Shown: positions 16,347 to 24,777 of the stretch, piece after piece
Layout of the letters: each line of letters opens with the position of its first letter
Position numbering within the stretch: position 1 is the first letter of the stretch
Assembly: GCA_963745755.1 (NCBI GenBank)
Contig: CAVUYP010000001.1
Location: forward strand, 1,736,001-1,800,000
DNA: 64,000 nucleotides
Source of the DNA: RHKX01 sp963745755
Lineage (GTDB): Bacteria > Actinomycetota > Thermoleophilia > Solirubrobacterales > 70-9
Reading direction: 5' to 3'
Program-made: the position numbers and the translations under genes
Notes under the pieces: generated by a model
What the model was told of the DNA's origin: nothing
Seen by the model: only the letters and a program-made list of their open reading frames with translations
The model's database searches: none

Positions 16347-16413
16347 GACTGGGCTCCTCTCGTCGTTTGCAATCTCTGTCACCAATCATCGCGCAACGGC
16401 GCGACCGGCGCGG

Positions 16414-17562
16414 TCAGGCGGCGAGCACGGCGACCGCCAGCGCCAGGGCGACGGCGGCACGGTCAGCGAGCGAGTCGACGAGCAGGTGCTCCGCCGGCGA
16501 ATGGGCGCCGCCGCCGAGCGGCCCGAGGCCGTCGATCGCGAGCGGCAGGTGCGGGGCGATGTTGCTCGCGTCGCTGGCGCCGCCGCGGGAGACGCCGACG
16601 ATCGGCCGCCCGAGCAGCCGCGACGCGCGCTCGAGCGATCCCTCGGCCGCCGTCGCCCATGTCCATGCCCGGCCAGAGCCGCAGCCGCTCGACCGTGAGG
16701 CCGACGCCGTCGAGGCGGTCGGGGATCGATTCGATCACCGGCTCGAAGCTCGCCTCGTCGTCGGCCCGCATGTCGATCGAGAGCTCACCGGTGCCGGGGA
16801 CGACGTTGATGCCCTCGCCGGCGCTGATCATCGTCGGCACGACGCTGAGCGCCGCCGCACCGTGCGGATCGTGCCGCATCGCCAGCGGCGGTCGCCGTCG
16901 CCGCGAGGGCGAGCAGCGCGTTGCGCCCGGCATCGGGGTTGGCGCCGGCGTGGGCAGCGGTACCGGAAGCCTCGACGCGGATCGCGGCCGCGGCCTTGCG
17001 GCGGACGACGACCGCCTCCTCGCCGGCCGGCGTCCGCTCGCCGCCCTCGAAGCAGAGACAGGCGTCGAAGTCCGCGAAGCGGGGTCCGTGGGCGAACGGC
17101 TCGGTCCGGAACTCCTCGTCGTTGACCAGCAGCAGCGCAACCTCGGCGAACCGCTCCGGCACCTCGGGCGAGGGCCCGCAGGATGCCGAGCGACAGTGCG
17201 ACGCCGCCCTTCATGTCGATCGTCCCCGACCCGATCAGGCAATCGCCGTCGCGCGTCGTCGGCCGGTGACCCTGGTGGGCGACGACGGTGTCGAGGTGGC
17301 CGACGAGCAGCAGCCGGCCGTCGCCGTCGCCGCTGATCCGGGCGAGCAGATCGGGGGCATGGGCCGGCGACGAACAGGGCAGGCGCTCGACGGCAGCGGC
17401 CTCCGGCAGCATCGTCACGACCAGGGAGACGATCTCCTCGGCGGCCCGGGCATCGCCGGAGGGGGAGGAGACCGCGACCAGCCGCTCGACCTCGGGCAGC
17501 GCCCGGGCGGCGATCGCAGCCGCCCAGCGCGCGCGCCACTCCGTGTCCTCCCGTTCAGGCAT
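16414..17562 (-). pseudogene. M20-family metallopeptidase, broken by three frame changes
   Basis: Joining the frames gives a protein of about 380 residues, normal for M20 amidohydrolases such as succinyl-diaminopimelate desuccinylase-like and carboxypeptidase-like enzymes. Seen in order: GHLDTV (metal His and Asp), GTIDMKGG, LLVNDEE (Glu base), AAHAG, GINVVPG, and the closing GGGAHSPAEH. Frames change near 17,167 (an extra base in GGG), near 16,880, and at 16,656-16,658 (an extra base in CCC). Each change is corrected by removing one base. All active-site parts survive, so the simplest reading is a functional gene with sequence errors. Confidence 0.8.
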
Positions 17563-17623
17563 GCCGACGGCTGAACCTACAGGCGCTGATAGCTTGACCG
17601 CGGGCCGGGGGGCCGGCCCTTCC

Positions 17624-18679
17624 ATGGGCACCAGCATCGGAGAGAGAACCCCGCTCGGGGATCCGGTCGCCTTCGCGGGCGGTCTCGCCGAGATCGCCGA
17701 GCGGACCTGGGCCTGGGTGCAGCCGAACGGCGGCCTCGGCGAGTCGAACGCCGGCCTGATCGTCGGCGACGGAGCCGCGCTGCTCGTCGACACCCTCTGG
17801 GACGAGCGCCTGACCGCGGCGATGCTCGCCGCGATCGAGCCGGTCAGCGAGCGGGCGGGGGCGCCGATCCGGCACCTCTTCAACACCCACGGCGACGGCG
17901 ATCACTGGTACGGCAACGACCTGCTCGGCAGCGGCGTCGAGATGATCGCCAGCGACCCGGCGATCGAGCAGATGCGCGCCGAGCCGCCCTCGCTGCTGAC
18001 CCGGATGGCACCGCTGGTGACCGCGTCGGGGCTGCTCGGCCGGGTGCCGCTGCTGCCCGGCGGCGACCGAATGCGCGGCCTTGCGGCGTTCGGCTCGATG
18101 CTCGGCGCCTACGAGTTCGCCGGCATCCACCCCCGCGTCCCGGAGCGGTCGTTCGCGCTCGAGGCCCACCTCGACGTCGGCGGCCGGGCCGTCGAGCTGA
18201 CCTTCGTCGGCCCGGCGCACACGATCGGCGACGCGATCGCCTGGGTGCCCGACGTCGGCACCGTGTTCGCCGGCGACATCCTCTTCAACGAGGCGATGCC
18301 GATCATCTGGGCCGGGCCGGTCGGGAACTGGATCGAGGCGCTCGAGCTGATCGAGCGACTGGAGCCCCGCGTCGTCCTCGGCGGTCACGGGCCGGTCGGC
18401 GACCTCGCCGCGATCGGGAGGCTCCGCGAATACTGGGTCTGGCTCCGCGAGCAGGTGCTCGACGCGGGCGACGATCTCGATCCGATGGCGCTCGCCGAGC
18501 GGCTGATCCGCTCCGCCGAATTCGAGCCGTATCGCGGCTGGCGCAACCCCGAGCGCACGCTCGTCAACGTCGCCCGGATCGCCGCGACCGAGCGCGGCGG
18601 CGGTAGCGCGATCGGGACCGCGGAGCGGATCAAGCTGATCGCGGCGATGGGGGCGCTGGCCGAGCGGCTCGGCCCGTAG
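17624..18679 (+). CDS. MBL-fold metallo-hydrolase
   Basis: 351 residues. The zinc-binding loop reads THGDGDHWYGN, an H-x-D-x-D-H variant of the classical H-x-H-x-D-H. Further ligands are GPAHTIGD, a VFAGDILF Asp, and GGHGP. The second His of the first motif is replaced by Asp, seen in some members of the family. An extra helical region from about residue 275 (REYWVWLREQV) resembles alkyl-sulfatase-like and lactonase-like relatives. The substrate cannot be told. The gene is divergent from the M20 peptidase. Confidence 0.8.
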   Translation: MGTSIGERTPLGDPVAFAGGLAEIAERTWAWVQPNGGLGESNAGLIVGDGAALLVDTLWDERLTAAMLAAIEPVSERAGAPIRHLFNTHGDGDHWYGNDLLGSGVEMIASDPAIEQMRAEPPSLLTRMAPLVTASGLLGRVPLLPGGDRMRGLAAFGSMLGAYEFAGIHPRVPERSFALEAHLDVGGRAVELTFVGPAHTIGDAIAWVPDVGTVFAGDILFNEAMPIIWAGPVGNWIEALELIERLEPRVVLGGHGPVGDLAAIGRLREYWVWLREQVLDAGDDLDPMALAERLIRSAEFEPYRGWRNPERTLVNVARIAATERGGGSAIGTAERIKLIAAMGALAERLGP

Positions 18680-18691
18680 GCCCGGCGTCGG

Positions 18692-20035
18692 TCAGGCCGG
18701 GGCCGGCTCGGCCGCGACCGGCGCCGGCGAGCGGGGGTTCAGGGTCGCTCGCGCGCCCCGCGCCGGGACGACGGTGATCATCCGCCGCCGGTGCGCCTCG
18801 AGGCGGCCGTCGCCGCTGACTCCGACGTCCATCCGCGACAGCACCGCCCGCAGGACGATGTCCATCTCGAGCATCGCGAAGCTGGCGCCGACGCAGCGGC
18901 GGCGGCCGCCCCCGAACGGGATCCAGGTGTAGGTGCCGGGCTCGTTGTCGAGGAACCGCTCGGGGCGGAACTCGTATGGGTTGGGATAGATCTCGGGGTC
19001 GTGATGGACGAGGTAGATGTTCGGGACGAGGTGGCAGCCGGGGCCGAACCGATGGCCGCCGATCTCGATCTCGCTCTTGACGCGGCGCGGCCCGGCGATC
19101 GACAGCACCGGGCGGCGGCGCAGCGTCTCGCGGATCGTCGCGGTCACGTACTCGTCGCCGCCGGCATCGACGTCGGCGGTCAGCCTCGTCAGCGCCGGCT
19201 CGTTGCGAACCAGCCGCTCGAAGGCCCAGGAGAGCTCGGTCGCCGTGGTCTCGTGGCCGGCGATAAGCAGGGTCATCAACTCGTCGCGGAGCTCGGCGTC
19301 CGACATCGGCGAGCCGTCCTCGTGACGGGCCGTCAGCAGCATCGAGAGGACGTCGTCGCGGTCGCCGGCGTCGGCGCGACGCTCGTCGATCAGCCCTTGG
19401 ATCTGCTCGTCGGCCTGATCGCGCACCTCGAAAAAGGCTGCGATCGCCGGATGCAGGCGGCCGAGCCGCTGCAGCGGCGGCAGGATGCTGACCGGGCTCA
19501 TCGCGAACTTCGACATCTCGGTGACGAGCGATCGCAGGCGCTCGAGCCGGTCGCCCCGGTCGAGGCCGAAGACCGCCCGGAGGATGACCTCGAGGGTCAG
19601 TGCCTGCATGTAGGGGTGAAGCGGGACCGGCCGGCCGGTCGACCATGAGTCGACCTCGGACTCGGCGACCTCGGTGACGACGCCGCGCAGCGCCTCCATC
19701 TTCTCGCCGTGGAAGGCCGGGAGCATCAGCTTGCGCTGGGTCATGTGCCGATCCTCGTCGAGCAGCAGGATCGAGTTCGGCCCGACGACCGGCAGCAGGA
19801 CGTTGCTGCCCTCTCCGGAGTGGAGCACCTCCGGAGGCGCCGTGAAGATCGCCTTGACGTCCTCGGGGTCGGACATCATCACGAACGGGTCGAGGCCGAG
19901 CAGATCGAGCGTGAAGGTCTTCCCGAATCGCGCCCGGCAACGCTCGAGGTAGGGGATCGGCCGGGTCTGCCAGGCGAGCGACTGCCAGACGCTCGGCGCC
20001 CGCGGCCCCCTCGGCAGCTTCGTTGCCGCACCCAT
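18692..20035 (-). CDS. Cytochrome P450
   Basis: About 447 residues from ATG 20035. The I-helix AGHETT (about 259-264), the E-x-x-R pair in ETLRR (about 303-306), the PERF motif, and the heme loop FGGGRRRC with its Cys ligand (about 381) are all intact. It looks like a class I bacterial P450 needing separate ferredoxin and reductase; none is next door. TTG 20044 is an alternative start, but TAGATT sits seven bases before the ATG, which fits a leaderless mRNA. A perfect palindrome covers the promoter. Confidence 0.9.
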   Translation of the reverse strand: MGAATKLPRGPRAPSVWQSLAWQTRPIPYLERCRARFGKTFTLDLLGLDPFVMMSDPEDVKAIFTAPPEVLHSGEGSNVLLPVVGPNSILLLDEDRHMTQRKLMLPAFHGEKMEALRGVVTEVAESEVDSWSTGRPVPLHPYMQALTLEVILRAVFGLDRGDRLERLRSLVTEMSKFAMSPVSILPPLQRLGRLHPAIAAFFEVRDQADEQIQGLIDERRADAGDRDDVLSMLLTARHEDGSPMSDAELRDELMTLLIAGHETTATELSWAFERLVRNEPALTRLTADVDAGGDEYVTATIRETLRRRPVLSIAGPRRVKSEIEIGGHRFGPGCHLVPNIYLVHHDPEIYPNPYEFRPERFLDNEPGTYTWIPFGGGRRRCVGASFAMLEMDIVLRAVLSRMDVGVSGDGRLEAHRRRMITVVPARGARATLNPRSPAPVAAEPAPA

Positions 20036-20042
20036 GGGGTTC

Positions 20043-20074
20043 AATCTAGCCGCACTGGCTGCCCAGCCAGTGCG
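20043..20074 (-). promoter_or_regulatory. P450 promoter with palindromic operator
   Basis: On the minus strand, TAGATT (20048 down to 20043) is a -10 box seven bases before ATG 20035. Immediately upstream is a perfect palindrome: CGCACTGGCTG (20051-20061), two bases, CAGCCAGTGCG (20064-20074). It would lie over about -16 to -39 of the promoter, the usual place for a TetR-type repressor. No TetR gene is in the window. Confidence 0.65.
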
Positions 20075-20108
20075 ACCTCGTCACACATGCAACCGCCGCG
20101 GCCGGCGG

Positions 20109-20741
20109 CTATCCGTTGAAGAAGTTCTGCAGGCCGCTGAGCATCAGCTGGATCCCGATCGTCGCGATCAGCAGGCCGCCGAACTTGGTCGCGATCTTCA
20201 TCGCGCTGTCGGAGATCGTGAGCTTCTGGGAGATCAGCAGGTGCCCGATCGGCAGCAGGACGACCGCCACGGCGACCGCCACCAGGGCGGCGATCGCCCC
20301 CGAGAAGTTCGAGGTCCCGGAGGCGATCGTGATCACCAGCGTGATCGCCCCGGGCCCGGCGACGAACGGCATCGCGTAGGGGACGAGTACCTGACCCTCG
20401 AAGCTCTCGGCGTCGGGGGCCTCGTGAGCCTCCTCGCCGCCCTGGGCGCGGCTCGGCTCGCCGCCGAAGAGCATCTCGAAGCCCATCAGCGCCACGACCA
20501 GTCCGCCGGCGACGCCGAAAGCGCCGAGGTCGATCCCGAGCAGGTCGAGGATCTGCCGACCGGCGATCGCCGAAACGCCGAGGATGACGGCGACGGCGAT
20601 CGCGATCTTGAACGCGTACTCGCGGCGCCGCTCGGGCTCGTTCTCGGTCAGCGCCTTGAAGAAGAACCCCCGGGTGATCGGGTCGGTGATCACGAGGACG
20701 CCGACGATCGCCTGGATGAAGTAGTTGACGTCGGCGGTCAC
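20109..20741 (-). CDS. MarC-family integral membrane protein
   Basis: 210 residues with six predicted membrane helices. Seen: ITDPITRGFFF at the start, GGLVVALMGFEMLFG in the middle, VPYAMPFVAGPGAIT (the family P-x-A-x-P-x-x-x-G-P-G signature), and a final helix with GGLLIATIGIQLMLSG. MarC proteins were once linked to multiple antibiotic resistance; their real substrate is uncertain. The start is GTG. A polar loop of about 25 residues (EPSRAQGGEEAHEAPDAESF) separates the two halves. Confidence 0.85.
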   Translation of the reverse strand: MTADVNYFIQAIVGVLVITDPITRGFFFKALTENEPERRREYAFKIAIAVAVILGVSAIAGRQILDLLGIDLGAFGVAGGLVVALMGFEMLFGGEPSRAQGGEEAHEAPDAESFEGQVLVPYAMPFVAGPGAITLVITIASGTSNFSGAIAALVAVAVAVVLLPIGHLLISQKLTISDSAMKIATKFGGLLIATIGIQLMLSGLQNFFNG

Positions 20742-20789
20742 GGCCCGGTCACCCTAACCGCGACGGTTGACGGCGAGGACGGGAAACGG

Positions 20790-21179
20790 TCAGCCGTCGT
20801 AGGGATCGCGCTCGATCAGCTCGATCCGGTAGTCGTCGGGATCGCGCACGAAGCAGAGCCGCGAGCCGCCTTCGCGGACGGTGTAGGGCGGGCGCTCGGG
20901 CTCGATACCCAGCTCGGCGAGCCGCGCCAGAGTCCCGTCCATGTCCTCGACGGTGATCGCGATGTGGCCGTAGCCCGTGCCGATCTCGTAGGGCTCGGTC
21001 TGATCGTGGTTGTGGGTCAGCTCGAGCCGGGCGCCGTCGCCCGGCAGGCCCATGAAGATGTTCGTGGCGTCGTCGCCGATCGGCATCCGGTGCAGGACCT
21101 CGAAGCCGAGCTTCTCGTAGAAGTCGACCGAAGCCTGCGGATCGAGGATCCGGTAGCAGGTGTGGATCAGCTCGCTCAC
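20790..21179 (-). CDS. Glyoxalase I-like (VOC family) protein
   Basis: 129 residues, the size of single-unit lactoylglutathione lyases. The four expected metal ligands are visible: His in LIHTCYRI, Glu in RLELTHN, His in GYGHIAI, and Glu in YRIELIER. The fold is two beta-alpha-beta-beta-beta units. Actinobacteria lack glutathione, so the real substrate may be a mycothiol adduct or another hemithioacetal. The start is GTG. It lies between MarC and a repeat element. Confidence 0.85.
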   Translation of the reverse strand: MSELIHTCYRILDPQASVDFYEKLGFEVLHRMPIGDDATNIFMGLPGDGARLELTHNHDQTEPYEIGTGYGHIAITVEDMDGTLARLAELGIEPERPPYTVREGGSRLCFVRDPDDYRIELIERDPYDG

Positions 21180-21234
21180 CGCGATTCAGGGTAGCGCGCC
21201 GCCGCCGGCCCCAATGCCGCCACCGAGATTCCCC

Positions 21235-21372
21235 CGACACTCCCGCCGAGGTCCGCCCCAACACCCCTGCCGAGGTCGAGGAAAGGGGCAACTGTCACGG
21301 CTTTCCTCGATCTCGCGGGAGGTGGTGCCTGCGGTTTGCCAGGTTTGCCAGGTTTGGCAGGGTTGGCAGAGC
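21235..21372. repeat. Dispersed 3'-end palindrome with tandem repeats, copy B
   Basis: GCCGAGGTCGAGGAAAG (21269-21285) faces CTTTCCTCGATCTCGCGG (21301-21318). Before it are degenerate CCGCCGAGGTCC units, and after it a short array of GGTTTGCCA-like 9-base units (about 21,332-21,368). The loop contains GGGGCAACTGTC, shared with copy C. Confidence 0.8.
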
Positions 21373-21392
21373 GCGGTGCGGCGCGGCTTGGC

Positions 21393-22667
21393 TCAGAAGC
21401 CGGCCGGGTGCCTCGCCGTGAAGCTCTGCGACTGCTCCCAGGAGCTGCTGTAGTCGGCCCAGCTCGGGCCGTCGCCGCCGGAGTCGGACGTGTCCCAGCG
21501 GAGCCCGGCGATCACCGCGTAGGCGTGGCCGGAGTTGGCGTAGACGGTGATCCAGTTGCCGGCGCCCGCCTCACCCCAGCTGATGAAGCCGGTCGAGTCG
21601 AGCGGGCTGCTCAGGAAGCCGCCGCCGTGCAATGCGTAGCTGACCGCTCCCGAGCAGTCGTAGCCGGACGACTCGAAGGAGCCGTGGCCGCCGCCCCAGA
21701 CGTAGGGGCGGTCGCGAATCGCGTTCGCGGCGGCGATCACGTCCTTGACCTGCTGGGGGGCGTTGGCCGGCGCCGTGGCGCTGCCGTCCGAGTTCAGGGT
21801 CGCGGTGCTGCCGTTCGGCGCCGGCGCGGTCGGCGCGGGCGCGGCGACGTCGGCCGGGTCGGGCGCTGCCGCGGCTGCCGCCGCGGCCGCGGCCTGACGC
21901 CGCTGGGCGCCGGCTATCCCCGACTGCAGGTCGCCCTCGCGGGCCGCCAGCCTCTGCATGTTCTGGCGGCGGGCGGCGCGGGCGGCGTAGAGCTGCTGCT
22001 CCTGCGATTCGAGCGCGGCGCGCTGGTCGGCAAGCTCCTGCTCGCGGGTGGCGAGGTCGTCGCGGGCGGCCGCGATCCGGTCCTTGGTGTCGGCGAGGCG
22101 GGAGACCGTGTCCTGGGCCTCGGCGCGGAGGTCCTTGACCCGGGTGACGGTCTTCTCCTGGTAGTCGTGGAGTCGGTCGAGGTAGGTCGCGTCGATCGAG
22201 GCGTCCTCCCAGTTCGACGACTCGATCAGCAACTCGACCATCTGCGGGTCGTCGGACTTGTAGACGCCGACGAGGATCTTCGCGAGCTCCTTGACCGCCA
22301 CCCGGAGGTGGTCGCGGACGCGGGCGAGATGCTCGCGCCCGCGGGTCAGCTCGTCCTTGGCGGCGGCGAGCTCGTCCTCCTTTGCGCGCAGGTCGGCGGC
22401 CGCCGCGGCCTCGGCCTGGCGGGCCTCGGAGACCTGGCCGATCAGCGCGTTGATCTGCTGGTTGCTCTGATCGAGCTGCTGCGAGATCGACGACTGCTGG
22501 TCGCGAACGTCGGCGAGGGCGGCTTGCTTCTCGGCGATCGTCGCGGTCGCCGGCGCGGCATGCAGCAGCGCGGTGAGCGCGCAGACGGCAGCGAGCAGCA
22601 GCGCCGCGGCGATCGGGAGACGGGCGGAAGGAGTTGCCGCCCTGTTGTCGAAGAGGTTCGGTCGCAT
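21393..22667 (-). CDS. Secreted NlpC/P60 peptidoglycan endopeptidase with coiled coil
   Basis: 424 residues from ATG 22667. A signal peptide (hydrophobic 18-35, APATA cleavage) leads into a long coiled coil (about 45-265, rich in Ala, Gln, Glu and Arg), an Ala/Pro linker with ten alanines in a row, and an NlpC/P60 domain from about 305. Catalytic C338 is in YDCSG and H381 in SGHAY. The architecture matches mycobacterial RipA-like and corynebacterial hydrolases, where the coiled coil controls or localises the peptidase. It probably cuts D-Glu-mDAP links at the septum or wall. A longer GTG start at 22,697 is possible. Confidence 0.85.
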   Translation of the reverse strand: MRPNLFDNRAATPSARLPIAAALLLAAVCALTALLHAAPATATIAEKQAALADVRDQQSSISQQLDQSNQQINALIGQVSEARQAEAAAAADLRAKEDELAAAKDELTRGREHLARVRDHLRVAVKELAKILVGVYKSDDPQMVELLIESSNWEDASIDATYLDRLHDYQEKTVTRVKDLRAEAQDTVSRLADTKDRIAAARDDLATREQELADQRAALESQEQQLYAARAARRQNMQRLAAREGDLQSGIAGAQRRQAAAAAAAAAAPDPADVAAPAPTAPAPNGSTATLNSDGSATAPANAPQQVKDVIAAANAIRDRPYVWGGGHGSFESSGYDCSGAVSYALHGGGFLSSPLDSTGFISWGEAGAGNWITVYANSGHAYAVIAGLRWDTSDSGGDGPSWADYSSSWEQSQSFTARHPAGF

Positions 22668-22775
22668 CGGTGTTCGCCGAGGGGGTCGAGACCCCACTCA
22701 GGACGCGGCAGGCTAGTTGCCGGTCCTCCTATTGCAAGCGCTCGCTAACAGACCTGCAAGGGATCTTGCGCTCCC

Positions 22776-22796
22776 GGCCGCGGCTGCGCTGCGGCC
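22776..22796 (-). terminator. GC hairpin at the end of the M23 gene
   Basis: GGCCGC (22776-22781) pairs with GCGGCC (22791-22796) around a 9-base loop. It directly follows, and touches, the stop codon of the upstream M23 gene on the minus strand. Confidence 0.45.
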
Positions 22797-23743
22797 TAGC
22801 TCCACTTGTCCCACCGCCGCAGCGCCTTCGTCGGCGCCTTCGCGCGGCCGCCCTCGTACCAGCCCGGGCTCGTCCAGATCTCGAAGTGGAGGTGGCATCC
22901 GGTCGCCCGGCCGGTGTCGTTTACGCGGCCGATCTGCTCGCCTGCGGCGACCCGCGAGCCCTGCTTGGGGCGCCCCTTTCTGCTCATGTGCATGTAGACG
23001 TAGTCCTGCCCGCTGCCGCGGCCGTCGACGACGACGTAGTAGCCGGCAGCCGACTGGTACTTGCGAAGCTGCACCCGGCCGGCCCGTGCTGCAACGACCG
23101 GCCGGCCGCACCTGGCGAACAGATCCTGGCCCTGATGGCCGCGGCCCGCGCCGAAGCCGTCTCCATAGCTGTGGTGGCCGAGGATCGGGAAGCGGTTCTT
23201 GTAGAAGCCGAACCGCGAGCTGCCGCTGCCGCCGCCGGTCCGCGCCCGCTTGCCCTCGGAATAGACCCGGAATGCGTACTTGCCCTGCGGAATGTAACCG
23301 CGCTTGCCGGTCTTGCCGTCCCAGCCGATGCGCTGTCGCGCGCCGGGCTTGATCTCACCGAGGCGAAAGCGTTTGTGGACCTTGCCGCCCTTGACCCGGA
23401 CGACCTTGACGAGGGCCTTGCGGGGCCGCTTGCCGGCGAGCTCGAACCGGAAGGTCACGCCGCGACGCGCTCCGAGGATGATCCGCGAACGGTCGACCCC
23501 GGCGGCGCGGATTCGCGGCTTCGTGGTCCCCTGCTGCTTCGTCGTCGCCGCCGAACCGCTCGCCGGCTCCGCCGCTTCGGTCGTGGTCTCCGTCGTCGTC
23601 GCTACGGCATCCGGCGTGGCGGCGCCGGCCTCGTCGACGGCCATCGCGATCGCGACGACGGCGATCGCGACGAGTGCGACGAGGGCCTCGGCGAGACGGA
23701 GCTTCGGTCCGGTCCCTGCGGGGTTGTGGTCGAGCGATCTGAT
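22796..23743 (-). CDS. Membrane-anchored M23 peptidase, probable ATC start
   Basis: From ATG 23644 the protein would have no export signal. The same frame continues upstream through a strong hydrophobic segment (LRLAEALVALVAIAVVAIAMA) back to ATC 23743-23741. There, GGAGG lies exactly six bases before the codon. No ATG, GTG, TTG or CTG occurs in this frame between that ATC and an in-frame TAA. The start is therefore called at ATC, giving 315 residues: an N-terminal anchor, a Thr/Ala linker, a beta-rich FlgD-like domain (about 80-165) and an M23 domain. Catalytic residues HQGQD, YMHM and HLHFE are all present. Confidence 0.75.
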   Translation of the reverse strand: MRSLDHNPAGTGPKLRLAEALVALVAIAVVAIAMAVDEAGAATPDAVATTTETTTEAAEPASGSAATTKQQGTTKPRIRAAGVDRSRIILGARRGVTFRFELAGKRPRKALVKVVRVKGGKVHKRFRLGEIKPGARQRIGWDGKTGKRGYIPQGKYAFRVYSEGKRARTGGGSGSSRFGFYKNRFPILGHHSYGDGFGAGRGHQGQDLFARCGRPVVAARAGRVQLRKYQSAAGYYVVVDGRGSGQDYVYMHMSRKGRPKQGSRVAAGEQIGRVNDTGRATGCHLHFEIWTSPGWYEGGRAKAPTKALRRWDKWS

Positions 23744-23787
23744 TGCAGTCCTCCGCTGATTCGGTGCCCGGTGCGCAACCGGGACGA

Positions 23788-23817
23788 CTATTAGCGTTCT
23801 GTAAGGACCTTAACCAA
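23788..23817 (-). promoter_or_regulatory. Promoter-like boxes before the M23 gene
   Basis: On the minus strand TTGGTT (23817-23812) and TAATAG (23793-23788) are separated by 18 bases. They would start a transcript near 23,781, about 38 bases before the ATC codon. An inverted repeat TAAGG-N-CCTTA lies in the spacer. This placement supports the upstream start. Confidence 0.4.
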
Positions 23818-23860
23818 ACCCTCGCGCAGAAGTTGCGGTTCCCACGGCCTTCGCCCTTGC

Positions 23861-24771
23861 CTAGAGCGGCCGGGCCGAGCCGAGCAGATGCAGCGCCGGA
23901 TCCGTCTCCTCCGGGCCACGCAGCGCGAAGCCGATCGAGCCGTCGTCGCGTCGCTCCGCCGCGAACCGGGCCCGGCCCGGCAGCGGCACCGGCCGGCGGA
24001 ACGAGACGGCCGTCTCGAGGCGCTCCTCGAGACGGCCCTCAAGCTGGGCCAGGCAGCGGGCCATGCTCCACATCCCGTGCGCGATCGGCCTCGGGAAGCC
24101 GAACGCTCGCGCCGTCAGCGGGTGCATGTGGATCGGGTTGCGGTCGCCGGAGACGGCGGCGTAGCGGCGGCCGAGGTCCCCCGGCAGCCGCCACTCGGCT
24201 GCGGCCGGGGCGCGCGACCGAGCTCCGGGCCGGCGACCCGCGCGGCTTCCGGATCGCCGCCGCCGCGGTGCAGGAGCGTCCCAGTCTCCGTCCAGACCGG
24301 CTCGCCGCCGACCGACGCCGCGACGATCAGCGAGAACGTCCGGCCCTTCGGGTGAGCGCGCAGATCGGCGGCGCGGACCTCGAGATCGAGCGGCTCGCCG
24401 ATCGCGATCGGCCGGTGCTGGGCGATCACGTTGTCGAGGTGGACGAGGCCGAGCAGCGGGAACGGGAACGATCCCGAGCCGATCAGCTCCATCTGCAACG
24501 GGAACGAGAGGACGTGCGGGTAGGTCGCCGGAATCCGGTCGCGGAGCGTGAACCGGCAGACCCGGCAGTAGTCGGCCACCGCGGCGGGCTCGGCGGCGAC
24601 CGCCTCGATCCGGAGCCGCTCGGCGGGCAGATCCGCGCCGCGGCCGCCGGGCAGGAGCGGCAGTCGTCCGGCGAGGCCGACACCGGGGACGGCGGCAACC
24701 GCGACGCGCGCATAGAGCGACCGGAGCGAAGGCATCCGCTCGAGCGTCCGCAGCGGCGATTCCGGCGCCAC
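23861..24771 (-). pseudogene. htdX: HtdX-like MaoC-domain enoyl-CoA dehydratase, one frame change
   Basis: Joining two frames at about 24,210 gives some 300 residues matching the layout of mycobacterial HtdX (Rv0241c). There is an N-terminal hotdog half (ATYPHVLSFPLQMELI, GLVHLDNVI) and a C-terminal MaoC half with the catalytic Asp/His segment SGDRNPIHMHP and IAHGMWSMA. It hydrates or dehydrates 3-hydroxyacyl thioesters. Removing one base in a CGCGCGCC stretch restores the frame. It starts at GTG 24771, six bases after the fabG4-like gene; ATG 24735 is another possible start. The pairing with fabG4 and fadA2 relatives supports the assignment. Confidence 0.75.
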
Positions 24772-24777
24772 CAGGGA

